Positions 23,269 to 33,332 of a stretch of 64,000 nucleotides of DNA are shown here, piece by piece. The stretch spans positions 1,612,001-1,676,000 of the forward strand of contig JAAVTG010001003.1 in NCBI GenBank assembly GCA_011947345.1, in the 5' to 3' direction. Each line of letters begins with the position of its first letter. Positions within the stretch are counted from its first letter, which is position 1. Source of the stretch: Phytophthora quininea. Lineage: Eukaryota > Oomycota > Peronosporomycetes > Peronosporales > Peronosporaceae. The notes beneath the pieces were generated by a model. That model made no database searches and was not told the DNA's origin. It was given only the letters and a program-made list of their open reading frames with translations. The translations under genes and the position numbers were made by a program.

Positions 23269-25025
23269 TTAGAGCAGACACTCGAACCACTTGACCGGCC
23301 GCTTGTTGTCGTTAAACAAGCTGTCGCCATAGCGGAAGGATGCGTCGACGTGATTGAGACTCGTCTCGTAGAATTTGCTCTTGGCTGAAGTGCCAAACTG
23401 GTCATCAGGTAGACCCATGGAGCAGCTCTGGAACTCGACGATACCGTCGTTCTGCGGGGACCGGTGCGGCACCACATTCGCCGCGAGCCTGTAGATCGCT
23501 GCCTGGATGGTGGCCAACCCCGTGTGGTTTTGCTGCAAAGTGCAGCGGACACGTTGCTCGAGTACGCGGTTTGGGCTGCAGTGTAGGCGTCGTCCAGCGC
23601 GGCGTTGCTGAAGTTGGAGCCTTGATATGCAAGCGACGCTCGCCCAGGCTTAGGCGGACAACCGCCAAGCAACTTCATCACCGACGACACCAGCACTGTC
23701 AAGGCTCCGTCACATGTTTCGTAGAGATAGTTGGAGCCCATGCTTCCTTCCATCGGTCCACTTGTGCCCACCCAAGTGGATGACGGATCCAATGTCGCCA
23801 AGCCTGCTGCAATGGCGCCGCCCAAGATGAGATTGCCCATCGAGTGCGTCACAATGATCGTGTCTTTGATTGTTCCTGTGGCGACGTCGCTCGAGTCGCT
23901 GACGCGCATGATTAAGCCCACCAAATGCTTCTGGAAAGTGGCGTTATGCCAGCCATTGAGCTGCGTGGCCAACGTGATGAACTTTGTGCTGGAGCAGCAC
24001 GGCGAGTGGTCGAGAATTGTGTCACCGAAGTAGTTGGTCGGGTCGTCCTCAGTCAGACCGTAGTCCTTAAACGACCTGAGACCAGCCACGAACACACATG
24101 CTCGCTTCTTGCCTTTGCACACACACGACGAGTCCCCGCCCGTGAGTTTGTCGATGATTCCTCCGAAGCTGAACTCGGCCTCTTCAGCTCGAAGTATACG
24201 ATGGCCCCATTCCGACATTGACCGCGTGAACAGAGAGGACACCGATGGGGAGACCATTTCCGCCGGTGGGACGTTGCCGCAGGATTCAGCGACCTCTGCA
24301 GCCACCCGGGGAGCAGCAAACACAGGAGCAGTAGGCTCATACGTGACGTCGACGTTCAGGTTCGAGCCAAAGATCTTGAAGCCGTCGTCGGACAGCCACG
24401 ACCACCCTGGTAGTCTTGATAAACTCTTCGACGATCCCCGAGAGCACAACACGTAGTCCTCGCCAGCGAACTCAAACACCATCAACGATCCTCCAGGACA
24501 GGAGGCATCAGACACTCCTGCCTCGACCGCGTGGGTCGCCGTCCGAGCGTCATGGATGGCGTTCAACACCGTCTCGATCGGCGGGACAAAGTGAGACGGC
24601 ATGCAACCAGTCTCCGGTTTAAACGGTGCCGACGTTGTCGAGTTGTTGCCTCCTGGGTGCCGCGTGTAGTACGCCGTGCCGTCCACCAGAGCGTACTCGT
24701 GTGTGTCTCCGCCTTCCTCGAAGGACGCCACGCCGTTGTACACCACCGACTTGTCATCCGGCGACCGCCTTGATGCTGGTGTCGCGACCACCTCGAAAGT
24801 AGAGACGCCGTGCACATACATGGCCTTCCGCTTGATCTGGAAGGAAAGTCGCAGTGCCGGCTGCTGCTGGAGGTTCCGGAGGATGCGGTGCTTGGCGAGG
24901 TGTGCATGAAAGTGGGGTGTATACGAAGAGAACTGCGTTAGGACGAACAGGACTGCGACGACGACCCCGACAAGCGCGCTTGGTCTCCATCGTCGTCTTG
25001 CAGGCAGCATTGCTTCAAGTCCCAT
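23269..25025 (-). CDS. Membrane-anchored lipase-like hydrolase, copy C
   Basis: It begins MGLEAMLPARRRWRP followed by one hydrophobic segment (ALVGVVVAVLFVLTQF, about residues 17-33), a likely type II signal anchor, and then AHLAKHRILRNLQQQPALRL. The N-terminal domain has paired Cys; the hydrolase domain has CCSSTKFITLATQL, IIVTHSMGNLILGGAI (nucleophile), SGPMEGSMGSN, QNDGIVEFQSC and SLNHVDASFRYGDSLF, ending KWFECLL*. Length is about 586 residues. A single missing base in TTTT (23528-23531) throws the last ~90 codons out of frame; the correct end is fully readable. No intron interrupts NDGIVEFQSC, unlike A and B. Confidence 0.75.
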
Positions 25026-25148
25026 GGCGAATATTCGATAATGCCAGCTTGGGGATTAGCTGGTAAAAAATTGCCGTAACTAACTTGTACTGGTATCGGA
25101 TTATGGGGCGTTGTCGGTCATCGTGCTGATGGAGGTCGCTGAAATGCG

Positions 25149-25683
25149 AGGAATTACCTTATCCAAGTGGAAAGAAGTTAGATTTGCCAGCACGTGGTCT
25201 AGCTTTGCAAAACCGATGTGGATTCTCTTTCAGCCGACAAAGATCTACTCGCTGCTTCTCGGGTGCCATACATACAGGAACGCTGGAGAATCAGCACGTC
25301 TGCGTTGAAGGACACGATTACTTTAGCATTTTCCCCAATCTAAGGACCACAGTCTCACAGACTGACCCCGTTTGCAAGGACACTGTGAAATCCGTCATGG
25401 ACTGCCGCGCGGTCACGATGTTCACGGGTTGCTGTTCAATGGTCAGCATCACTAGGAAAAATGGCCTTCTTAACGAAATCTGCAACCATCCAGTCATAAT
25501 TTCCAGCTCCAGCTTGAGGATAGCCGTTTCCAGTAGTCCCCCAGCTAACACTGATGAGCTTTCACAGCTCTAGGTGGTGTTGGCGAGTGCAAACGACGTT
25601 TAGGCAAGCCGCGTCTATAAATCCAAGTACTTTCCCACGTGCTGACAAATCTAAGTTCTTTTCCACTTAGACAAGGTAATTCC
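25149..25683. repeat. MITE-like element with ~50-bp inverted terminal repeats
   Basis: 25149-25198 and 25634-25683 are inverted copies of each other. Both start GAGGAATTACCTT, then AAGTGGAAA, then TTAGATTTG and CAGCACGTGG. By eye they differ at about six positions over 50 bp. The ~435-bp interior has no transposase. I could not find a clean target duplication outside the repeats, so the superfamily is open (long repeats suggest Mutator-like). Confidence 0.6.
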
Positions 25684-26028
25684 TCCTGCAGAAAGTATGT
25701 GGCTAAGCAGCCGTAAAGTGCAGTCGATAGCAATCGACGATGGCGCGCAGGAACGATGGGGACTAAGCAGCGTGATCCTTTCCAAACGTTCGCTCCATTT
25801 GTCTTCATTTGAGCATTGATCCAGCCTCACCACGATGCGCGAAACCCAGCTTACTACGCGATTGGGGGAGTTGACACTAGGCTGGGCAATTCCATCATCC
25901 ACGACAAAACGCCGTCACATATGACAACAATGCGAGCCCAAGGAACTGCAAGCGATCGATTAACTCGTGTGAGCTGGCTGAAGACTCTATCGTGGGTTAT
26001 AACTCATGTCGCTACTACTAACTCACTT

Positions 26029-27783
26029 CTACAGCAGACACTCGAGCCATTTCACCGGTCGTTTGTTGTCGTCGAAGAGACTGTCGCCGAAGCGGAAGGT
26101 GGCGTCGATGTGGTTCAAACTGGTCTGGTAGAAGGCGCTGCTCGAGCCGCCGAACTTACTTTCCGAAAGACCTTTTGCGCAGCTCTGGAACTCGACGATG
26201 CCGTCGTTCTGTCGAGACTTGTGCGGTATCACGTTGCCCGCCAGTCTGTACACCGGCGACTGGTTCGTTGGCAATCCCGTGTGGTTTCTGCTGCACAAGG
26301 CGCCGTGAACATTGGCGGTGTACGCGGCCTGGGCAGCAGCGTAGGCGCGGTCTAACGTAATATTGCTGTGGTTGGAACCTTCATATACGAGTGATGCTCG
26401 TCCCGGTGTTGGGGGACAACCACCAAACAATTTCAACACCGTCGACACCACCACCGTTAGCGCTCCGTCACAGGTCTCAAACAGGTAGTTCGAGCCCATA
26501 CTGCCCTCCATCGGCGCACTGGTGCTGACCCACGAGGACGAGCCGTCTAAGACGACGATACCCGACGAGATTGCAGCCCCAAGCATTAGATTCCCCATCG
26601 AGTGGGCGATGACGATCGTGTCCTTGATAATGCGCCTGACAACGTCGCTGGACTTGCTGACTCGCAAGACCAAGTCCACTAAGTGCTTCTGGTCGGCCTT
26701 CTTGTACCAGTAGGTCTTTTGCGTCGCCAGCGTGATGTACTTGACACTCGCACAGCACGGAGCGTGTGTCTTGAACATATTCCCGAAGTAGTTGGTCGGA
26801 TCCTCGCTCGTCAGCCCGTAGTCCTTGTACGACCGCAGACCGGCGACAAACACACACGCTCGCCTTTTACTCTTGCAAGAACACACTGGAGCGTCGCCCG
26901 TGAGTTTGTCGATAAGCCCGTTAAAGGTGAACTCGGCCTCTTCAGCTCGAAGTATACGATGGCCCCATTCCGACATTGACCGCGTGAACAGAGAGGACAC
27001 CGATGGGGAGACCATTTCCGCCGGTGGGACGTTGCCGCAGGATTCAGCGACCTCTGCAGCCACCCGGGGAGCAGCAAACACAGGAGCAGTAGGCTCATAC
27101 GTGACGTCGACGTTCAGGTTCGAGCCAAAGATCTTGAAGCCGTCGTCGGACAGCCACGACCACCCTGGTAGTCTTGATAAACTCTTCGACGATCCCCGAG
27201 AGCACAACACGTAGTCCTCGCCAGCGAACTCAAACACCATCAACGATCCTCCAGGACAGGAGGCATCAGACACTCCTGCCTCGACCGCGTTGGTCGCCGT
27301 CCGAGCGTCATGGATGGCGTTCAACACCGTCTCGATCGGCGGGACAAAGTGAGACGGCATGCAACCAGTCTCCGGTTTAAACGGTGCCGACGTTGTCGAG
27401 TTGTTGCCTCCTGGGTGCCGCGTGTAGTACGCCGTGCCGTCCACCAGAGCGTACTCGTGTGTGTCTCCGCCTTCCTCGAAGGACGCCACGCCGTTGTACA
27501 CCACCGACTTGTCATCCGGCGACCGCCTTGATGCTGGTGTCGCGACCACCTCGAAAGTAGAGACGCCGTGCACATACATGGCCTTCCGCTTGATCTGGAA
27601 GGAAAGTCGCAGTGCCGGCTGCTGCTGGAGGTTCCGGAGGATGCGGTGCTTGGCGAGGTGTGCATGAAAGTGGGGTGTATACGAAGAGAACTGCGTTAGG
27701 ACGAACAGGACTGCGACGACGACCCCGACAAGCGCGCTTGGTCTCCATCGTCGACTTGCATGTCGTGGTGCTTCACGTCCCAT
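26029..27783 (-). CDS. Membrane-anchored lipase-like hydrolase, copy D (intact)
   Basis: An uninterrupted 584-residue frame and the best reference for the family here. Type II anchor at about residues 15-31, then AHLAKHRILRNLQQQ and a Cys-containing N-terminal domain. FSRAEEAEF-like linker sequence leads into CSCKSKRRACVFVAGLRSYKDYGLT, CCASVKYITLATQK, VIAHSMGNLMLGAAI (Ser nucleophile), SAPMEGSMGSN, RQNDGIVEFQSC (Asp) and SLNHIDATFRFGDSLF (His), ending KWLECLL*. Its 5' ~825 bp is almost identical to copy C while the 3' half is clearly diverged. The motif order is what one expects of a lipase-like serine hydrolase; no activity is demonstrated. Confidence 0.85.
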   Translation of the reverse strand: MGREAPRHASRRWRPSALVGVVVAVLFVLTQFSSYTPHFHAHLAKHRILRNLQQQPALRLSFQIKRKAMYVHGVSTFEVVATPASRRSPDDKSVVYNGVASFEEGGDTHEYALVDGTAYYTRHPGGNNSTTSAPFKPETGCMPSHFVPPIETVLNAIHDARTATNAVEAGVSDASCPGGSLMVFEFAGEDYVLCSRGSSKSLSRLPGWSWLSDDGFKIFGSNLNVDVTYEPTAPVFAAPRVAAEVAESCGNVPPAEMVSPSVSSLFTRSMSEWGHRILRAEEAEFTFNGLIDKLTGDAPVCSCKSKRRACVFVAGLRSYKDYGLTSEDPTNYFGNMFKTHAPCCASVKYITLATQKTYWYKKADQKHLVDLVLRVSKSSDVVRRIIKDTIVIAHSMGNLMLGAAISSGIVVLDGSSSWVSTSAPMEGSMGSNYLFETCDGALTVVVSTVLKLFGGCPPTPGRASLVYEGSNHSNITLDRAYAAAQAAYTANVHGALCSRNHTGLPTNQSPVYRLAGNVIPHKSRQNDGIVEFQSCAKGLSESKFGGSSSAFYQTSLNHIDATFRFGDSLFDDNKRPVKWLECLL

Positions 27784-28216
27784 GGCGAATATTCGACAAT
27801 GAGCGTATACGACGGGTGATTGCGGCCACTGATCTCATTGCCGACCAGTGTCTTCCGCTTGGCTCTTGAGGTAATAAGTTAGGCGATTGCGTCCATGTTT
27901 TCTAATAGGGTTAGGTAATATGATAACACTAAGTTTTGGTCATTTTTCGACTAGTTTTTTTCATTTTCGAGGAGAAAAGGTGCATATTATAAATAACGGA
28001 TAAAATACCAGCGGCCTACCCGACAATAACTACTGTTTTGACAGGACCACGTCAAATATCGAAACTGACGACGCGCCGGGATTGTCGGCATTGCGATAAC
28101 ATCATCCTGTCTGATGACCCGTCATGTCGAATGTACCCACTTCACGGTTAAAATCTGTCCACATCATGAACAAAATATGGACAAAACGCAAATGCATTAC
28201 CCAAGAGTTAAAGTGT
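27784..28216. other. AT-rich intergenic spacer
   Basis: AT-rich sequence between copy D and the Ulp1-like relic. It may include the end of the ZSWIM/Ulp1 element, but no terminal repeat could be paired. Confidence 0.35.
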
Positions 28217-28629
28217 TCAATTTTCTGTCTTAGGAGAAACCTTCTCGTTGTTATCGCCGTTGCCGTTGTCACTCACGGTGACCACGGCGAACAAGACGTC
28301 CCATCGCCGGTGTAAAAGGCATAACTTTGAGTAGTCACTACCTGTCTCCTTGTAAGCGCGCCTCCAGAAGAACAGGCAGACAAACAGTCCGCAGGTATTG
28401 TTATCTGTGCCATCTTGAATTGGACTGCCCGCAATAGTAACCTTGTACCGGCGCGGCAAACCTTTCAGCATCACTTCTTCAGCTATTTCCTGGAAAAGAT
28501 TGCGATAGTCTTTAAGGTTCTTGCTATCGTAGCAGTAAATGATCTTGCTCGAGCAGCTTGACCATTGGCCAATCCGCATTTATTTCTATCGTGGAGTGCT
28601 GGACGGCTTGACTGTTCCCGAATTGGTCC
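28217..28629 (-). pseudogene. Ulp1/C48-like cysteine protease part of a transposon
   Basis: The minus frame reads KIIYCYDSKNLKDY, then PIQDGTDNNTCGLFVCLFF. This matches the C48 (Ulp1/SENP-like) pattern of a DS-containing strand followed by Q.D..NCG.FVC, which includes the oxyanion Gln and nucleophile Cys. The catalytic His segment upstream is weak and a frame change occurs before it. It probably belonged to the same element as the ZSWIM-like part at 29336-30542, now split by the hAT insertion. Confidence 0.55.
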
Positions 28630-28637
28630 ATTACCGT

Positions 28638-29327
28638 CAGCGTTGAGTAAAATTGAATTGCTGGAAATTTGTACGTGTATTTGGTAGACAATTACGGATT
28701 GTACAATATTGCAGATTGATTGCTACCAAGGCTACTTCCACAGGGACCTGTTCGCCTCCAGAAATACCAGCATTTCAAGAGTAGCAGGAGTCATGCGACG
28801 GCGCTGCTCCGAGAAGATGAGCTTCGACTGCGAAAACAGTCGCTCGCACAAATTGGACGTTGGAGGCACGTAGGTGGTGTCCGCATAGACATCGGCTTGG
28901 CGACCGCAGATTCGGCGCCGCTTCAGAGCTTCCTCGGCAAATGAAATGTTGTGCCCAGTGTCGTCTTCTGCCGCAGCTTCATCGGGAGGAGAGTCGGTTG
29001 GCGACGAAACAAAGTGCAGACAAGCCGTCTTCTCGGTGGGCGTCAGCCTTCCACCATTCTGCAGCTTGACCAAACCATTTTTCAAAAGCGGGGTTGTTGA
29101 CAATGGATGCTTTAGGAGGGAGATACTGGGCCATGACGGAATAGCTGTCCACCTGCTAGTCTTGGTGATCGCCACCCCTAGTCAATCTTCTATCGATTGG
29201 TTAAGCATAGCCTCTACAGGTCCACAGAGAAAGGGTTAATTGAACAGTATTGCACGTTTGCAATTATAGATTGTGTATTTACAATATTTACAATCTTGGG
29301 ATTGCAATTCAATCTTACTCAACGCTG
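28638..29327 (-). mobile_element. Non-autonomous hAT element with intact ends
   Basis: A 690-bp insertion with 24-bp terminal inverted repeats starting CAGCGTTGAGTAA (one mismatch between ends), flanked by a perfect 8-bp target duplication ATTACCGT (28630-28637 and 29328-29335). Inside, 29175-28732 on the minus strand is an open 147-codon frame ending in the hAT dimerisation motif (TSNLCERLFSQSKLIFSEQR, then MTPATLEMLVFLEANRSLW). The catalytic core is absent, so it would need a transposase in trans. Perfect duplications and a preserved frame argue for recent insertion. Confidence 0.9.
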
Positions 29328-29335
29328 ATTACCGT

Positions 29336-30542
29336 GCGTGTGCATAGCTAATAGTTGTATCTGTCATGCAAACATGGCAAAACATGGTGAAACCCTGGAC
29401 AAAATGCGGTAACTCATGGTCAAAATAGACGAACCTATTCGTCTTGTGAGTGCAATCGACTAACATCACCTCAGGGAAACGTGTGTACAATTTACGCATG
29501 TGCCCGGAGCTGATCGACACCACAACACTCTGTCCGCGCGCACTCTCGTTAATGGATGAAACGCTGCCATCCAAACGCATACCAAAATGCACCAACAACC
29601 CTGCAACTTGGCCTTAGTCAAATATCTCGCGCCCTACCAATGACACGCGATAGTTTACAATTAGATGTAAGAAAAGCTCAGTGTGCACACTCGCAACTCA
29701 CCAGCTTGACTAATCTTTGTGATTGTACACGTCCTGTATCTGAACTCAATGAGAAGAATTCTCGCGGATGTAGTCATAGATTCGTCTTGCTTGCTCCCGC
29801 TTGCAACAATCAGATCAATGTCATCCATGATAGGTGAAGTATTCGGAAGTTGGCGATTCGAAGTAAAAACATCTTCAAAAACGTAGTGATTGTGTGCGTA
29901 ACATGGTTTTTCGCTTCGGTACCCCAATCTCCAGTAGAACGCTGCGTCACCTGCGCGATAAACTGAGCCTCGCATTCAGTGTAATTGACACATGCGTCGG
30001 GCGCTGCCCGGTGGACGGGTTTCTTTGTTTCCATCCATGAGTTCAAATATAGACGCGCTGGTAGGGATCCATGGGTATCGGGGACGAGTGGTAACTCCAG
30101 CAGCGCTTCACCTTCGTGTATCGTCATGTCCTTGATACGAGCGTTACGTAGCCGGACATTCAGCGTTTTGCTTACAATCATTACTATGGCCGTGTCGTGT
30201 TGGTATCTTGCCAGGTACTCCTCAAATTCATTCCAAGTAGTGTGAAACCCCGCAAACTTGCCTGCCTAGTGAAGGTTCTCTGTCATGCCAGCGACGGTTC
30301 ATTTTTTTTAGCTTTTTCTTCCGCCCGCAGATACATCACTTGGTATGCCTTCTGTTTGCATTACCTCCACTTTCTCTTCGCTCAATATCTCTTCGTCATT
30401 GCTGGCATCAGCCACGGCGGCGACTATGTCAGCACTAATCGAATCTCCACGTTGGTCATCACAACAATCTCAGCAGTATCTTGCTGTTTTGTCTCCTCTT
30501 TCAGCTTCTGCAAAATGGTGCTGATTTTCTTGGTGCGAGCCA
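29336..30542 (-). pseudogene. ZSWIM-like transposase part of the host element
   Basis: Starting near 30542 (MARTKKISTILQKLKEETK) the sequence continues with an acidic linker, NEFEEYLARYQHDTAIVMIV, then CVNYTECEAQFIAQVTQRST, SNRQLPNTSPIMDDIDLIVASG, and ESARGQSVVVSISSG, RFPEVMLVDCTHKTNRF. The last is the first catalytic-Asp region of MULE/ZSWIM RNase-H-like domains. Frames shift several times (about 30440, 29850, 29660). The hAT insertion at 28638-29327 splits it from the Ulp1-like part. Confidence 0.6.
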
Positions 30543-31288
30543 TAGCGCAACTAGAGACACATCATCAAGACATGATCACAGCGTGGTCAATACACAGTCA
30601 GCCAAACAATCGCCAGCCCAAATGGTGCTGACTATGCTGTAGCGCTACTGTCACTTACCTATGCGGGGATCAGCGTGCAATGCTGGTAGCACGCAGCAAG
30701 AGCGTTGGCTGCAAGGAGGCATGGCGCGGGCGAGAAGGGAGGCTTGTCCAGTCACGAGGGGCTTTTGGAGCGGCTTCCAGCGAGGGGAAGAAGCTCAGCC
30801 GCCGGGACAATGTGTGGCTTGGCTTGAAAAGGAATTTATGGCGTGTAATTTATTTTAAAAAATACGAAGATGGTCCTGACATGTACAAAAACCTGGAGCC
30901 TCCATGCTAGAGAACATGGGCTGTGTGATTTCCAAATAAGTTATCGTGTGATTTTTGTCGTGGGGAAGTCCACGGTTGCAGCGACGAGCAGGATTCGCTT
31001 TATGATGGGGGATCGTAGCGTGGTGGCTGGACTCCCGTGTTTGTGAGGAAGCTTGCAGTAAGCATTTTGCATGATGTACATGTGCGAAACGCGCAACAGC
31101 AGCAAAACGGGGTGGGGGTCAGCATGATGTCACTACAACCTTGACAGCAGGAAGGACAAACATAGTTTCGTTTCTCTGGGAAAGTTGCGTGGCTGGAGCA
31201 TGCATGAGTTACTGAATGACGAGTATTCTTTATAAACTGCTTGCTACGTAACTACATCCACGACTGCACAATACACCACGTACGCTTC
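30543..31288. other. Intergenic, no supported gene
   Basis: A 65-codon open frame at 30661-30858 has no recognisable family. The rest, including the 3' flank of hydrolase copy E, shows no repeat or gene I can support. Confidence 0.35.
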
Positions 31289-33010
31289 CTAAAGCAAGCA
31301 TTCGAACCACTTCATGGGCTTCTTCCCGTCTCCGAAGTAGCCGTCGCCATTCCGGAAGGACATGTCCACGTGGTTCAGCTTGCTCTTGTAGAAAGCGCTC
31401 TCGTACGTACCGTCGAACTGGTCGATGTTCAATCCCATGGCACAGCTCTGGTATTCCACGATGCCGTCGTTCTCAGGCGAGTGGTGGGGTATTACGCCTC
31501 CAGCTAGTGCGTAGAGAGCCGCTTTGATCGTCACCAGACCGGAGTAACTTGAGCTGCACATGACTGCGTCCACGTTCGCCGCATAAGCTGCTTGGGCTGA
31601 TGCGTAGGCGTCGTTGGTGGTTTGCGCCGTGTAGTTGGTTCCTTGATACGACAGCGAAATCTCACCGGTCCTGGCCGGGCAATCTCCCAGCAAGTCCATG
31701 AGATCTGCCACGGCGCCGCTGACGGTTCCGTCGCACGAGCTTTGAATGTAGTTGGAGCCCATACTGCCTTCCATGGGGCTGCTGGCAGCCACCCACGACG
31801 AAGACGGGTCGAGAATGACCTTCTTGGCGGCAATAGCACCGGCGAGGATCAGGTTGGCCATCGAGTGGGCGATGATGATCGTGTCCTTGACGGTTGCCGT
31901 CGCTACGTCACACGTCCCGCTCGCCTGCAGCAGCAAGTCGACATAGCGTTGTTGGAAAACGGGGTCATACCACGAGTTGTTCTTGGTGGCCATGGTAATG
32001 AACTTGAAACTGGAGCAGCACGGCGCGTGGTCGCGGATCTCCTCTCCGAAGTAGCCCTCGGGGTCTTCGTCCGTTAGTCCGTAGTCCTCGTACGAGCTGA
32101 GCCCCGCGATAAACACACAAGTGCGCCGAGCGCCTTTGCAGCCGCACGTGGTATCGCTAATGGCATCCCACGCGTCTTCGAAGATATTTTCCGACCGAAG
32201 AGCACGGTGGCCCCACTCCGACATCGACTGCGTGAAAAGCGACGGCATCGACAGAGAGATCGCTTCCGACGACGGAACTTTGCCACAAGACGCGACCAGC
32301 TCCGCATCAACCGCTGGGGCCACGATCACTGGGGCCGTGGCTTCATATTTGACGTCGATGTTGAGGTCGGAACCGAAAATCTTAAACCCGTCGTCGGCGA
32401 GCCACGACAACCCCGGCAGCCTCGACAAACTGCTCGCCTCTCCCGACCCACGCGAACACAGCATGAACTTCTCGCCAGCAAACTCGAAGGCCATCATCGC
32501 CCCACCGGGGCACTGTCTGTCTTGGTCCTGCGAATGCGTCGCCGTCTTGGCGCCGTGAATGGCGTTCAGCGCTGTCTCGATCGGCGGCATCAAATGCGAC
32601 GGAAGACACCCCGACTCGCCCAACAACGTCTCGTCCATCGGTCGACGGGTGTAGTACGCTGTACCGTCCACCAACGCGTACTCGTGAGAGTTTCCTTTGT
32701 GCTCGAACGACACCAATCCGTTGTATGCGACCGACGTGTCGTCCGGCGACTGCTTCGAGGCCGGGGCCGCGACCACGTCGAAAGTGGAGGCGCCATGCAT
32801 GTACATGGACTTGCGCTTGACCTGGAACGTCAGGCGTAGTGCGGGTTGCTGCTGTAGGTTGCTGAGGATGCGGTGCTTGGCGAGGTGGGCGTGGAGGTGC
32901 GGCGAGTACGACACTAACTGCGTGAGTACGAGCAGTACGGCGCCAATACCGACCGCTACCATTCGCCACGACCGCCACGGCCGGGGTGCGATTCCGTTGC
33001 GTGACTTCAT
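31289..33010 (-). CDS. Membrane-anchored lipase-like hydrolase, copy E (intact)
   Basis: An intact frame of 573 residues from ATG 33010 (the frame is open further upstream, but MKSRNGIAPRPWRSWR aligns with the paralogues). Anchor WRMVAVGIGAVLLVLTQL, then AHLAKHRILSNLQQQ. Hydrolase part: CGCKGARRTCVFIAGLSSYEDYGLT, CCSSFKFITMATKN, IIAHSMANLILAGAI, SSPMEGSMGSNY, ENDGIVEYQSC, KLNHVDMSFRNGDGYF, ending KWFECLL*. The nucleophile elbow is H-S-M-A-N rather than H-S-M-G-N: Ser is kept but the following Gly is Ala, which may weaken the tight turn. This copy lies beyond the transposon cluster from D and is more diverged. Confidence 0.85.
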   Translation of the reverse strand: MKSRNGIAPRPWRSWRMVAVGIGAVLLVLTQLVSYSPHLHAHLAKHRILSNLQQQPALRLTFQVKRKSMYMHGASTFDVVAAPASKQSPDDTSVAYNGLVSFEHKGNSHEYALVDGTAYYTRRPMDETLLGESGCLPSHLMPPIETALNAIHGAKTATHSQDQDRQCPGGAMMAFEFAGEKFMLCSRGSGEASSLSRLPGLSWLADDGFKIFGSDLNIDVKYEATAPVIVAPAVDAELVASCGKVPSSEAISLSMPSLFTQSMSEWGHRALRSENIFEDAWDAISDTTCGCKGARRTCVFIAGLSSYEDYGLTDEDPEGYFGEEIRDHAPCCSSFKFITMATKNNSWYDPVFQQRYVDLLLQASGTCDVATATVKDTIIIAHSMANLILAGAIAAKKVILDPSSSWVAASSPMEGSMGSNYIQSSCDGTVSGAVADLMDLLGDCPARTGEISLSYQGTNYTAQTTNDAYASAQAAYAANVDAVMCSSSYSGLVTIKAALYALAGGVIPHHSPENDGIVEYQSCAMGLNIDQFDGTYESAFYKSKLNHVDMSFRNGDGYFGDGKKPMKWFECLL

Positions 33011-33332
33011 AACACTCGGTTGACTCAACGGCAAATGTGAAAGTGCCACATTGGAGCTGAGGAGATGGAGAAGAATGCAACAAGCACGAAAAAGTTCGAG
33101 GTGACGAGAAAACACAATGGATTTGAAGGTAACGTTGTTGTGGAAACCTTGTCTTCACTATGTCGGTGTCGAGTTTCGAGGTCATCTGGCATGGCGGAGA
33201 GGATTCGGGGAGTGGCCTGGGGCTGTGCAGCGTGACCAAAGCCACGAACAGCAGTGAAAGCTTGTTGGAGGCAAACACTTGAGCCCAGCAGATCACGCCT
33301 CGGAAAGAAATGTATGAACGCGATGTTATTAG

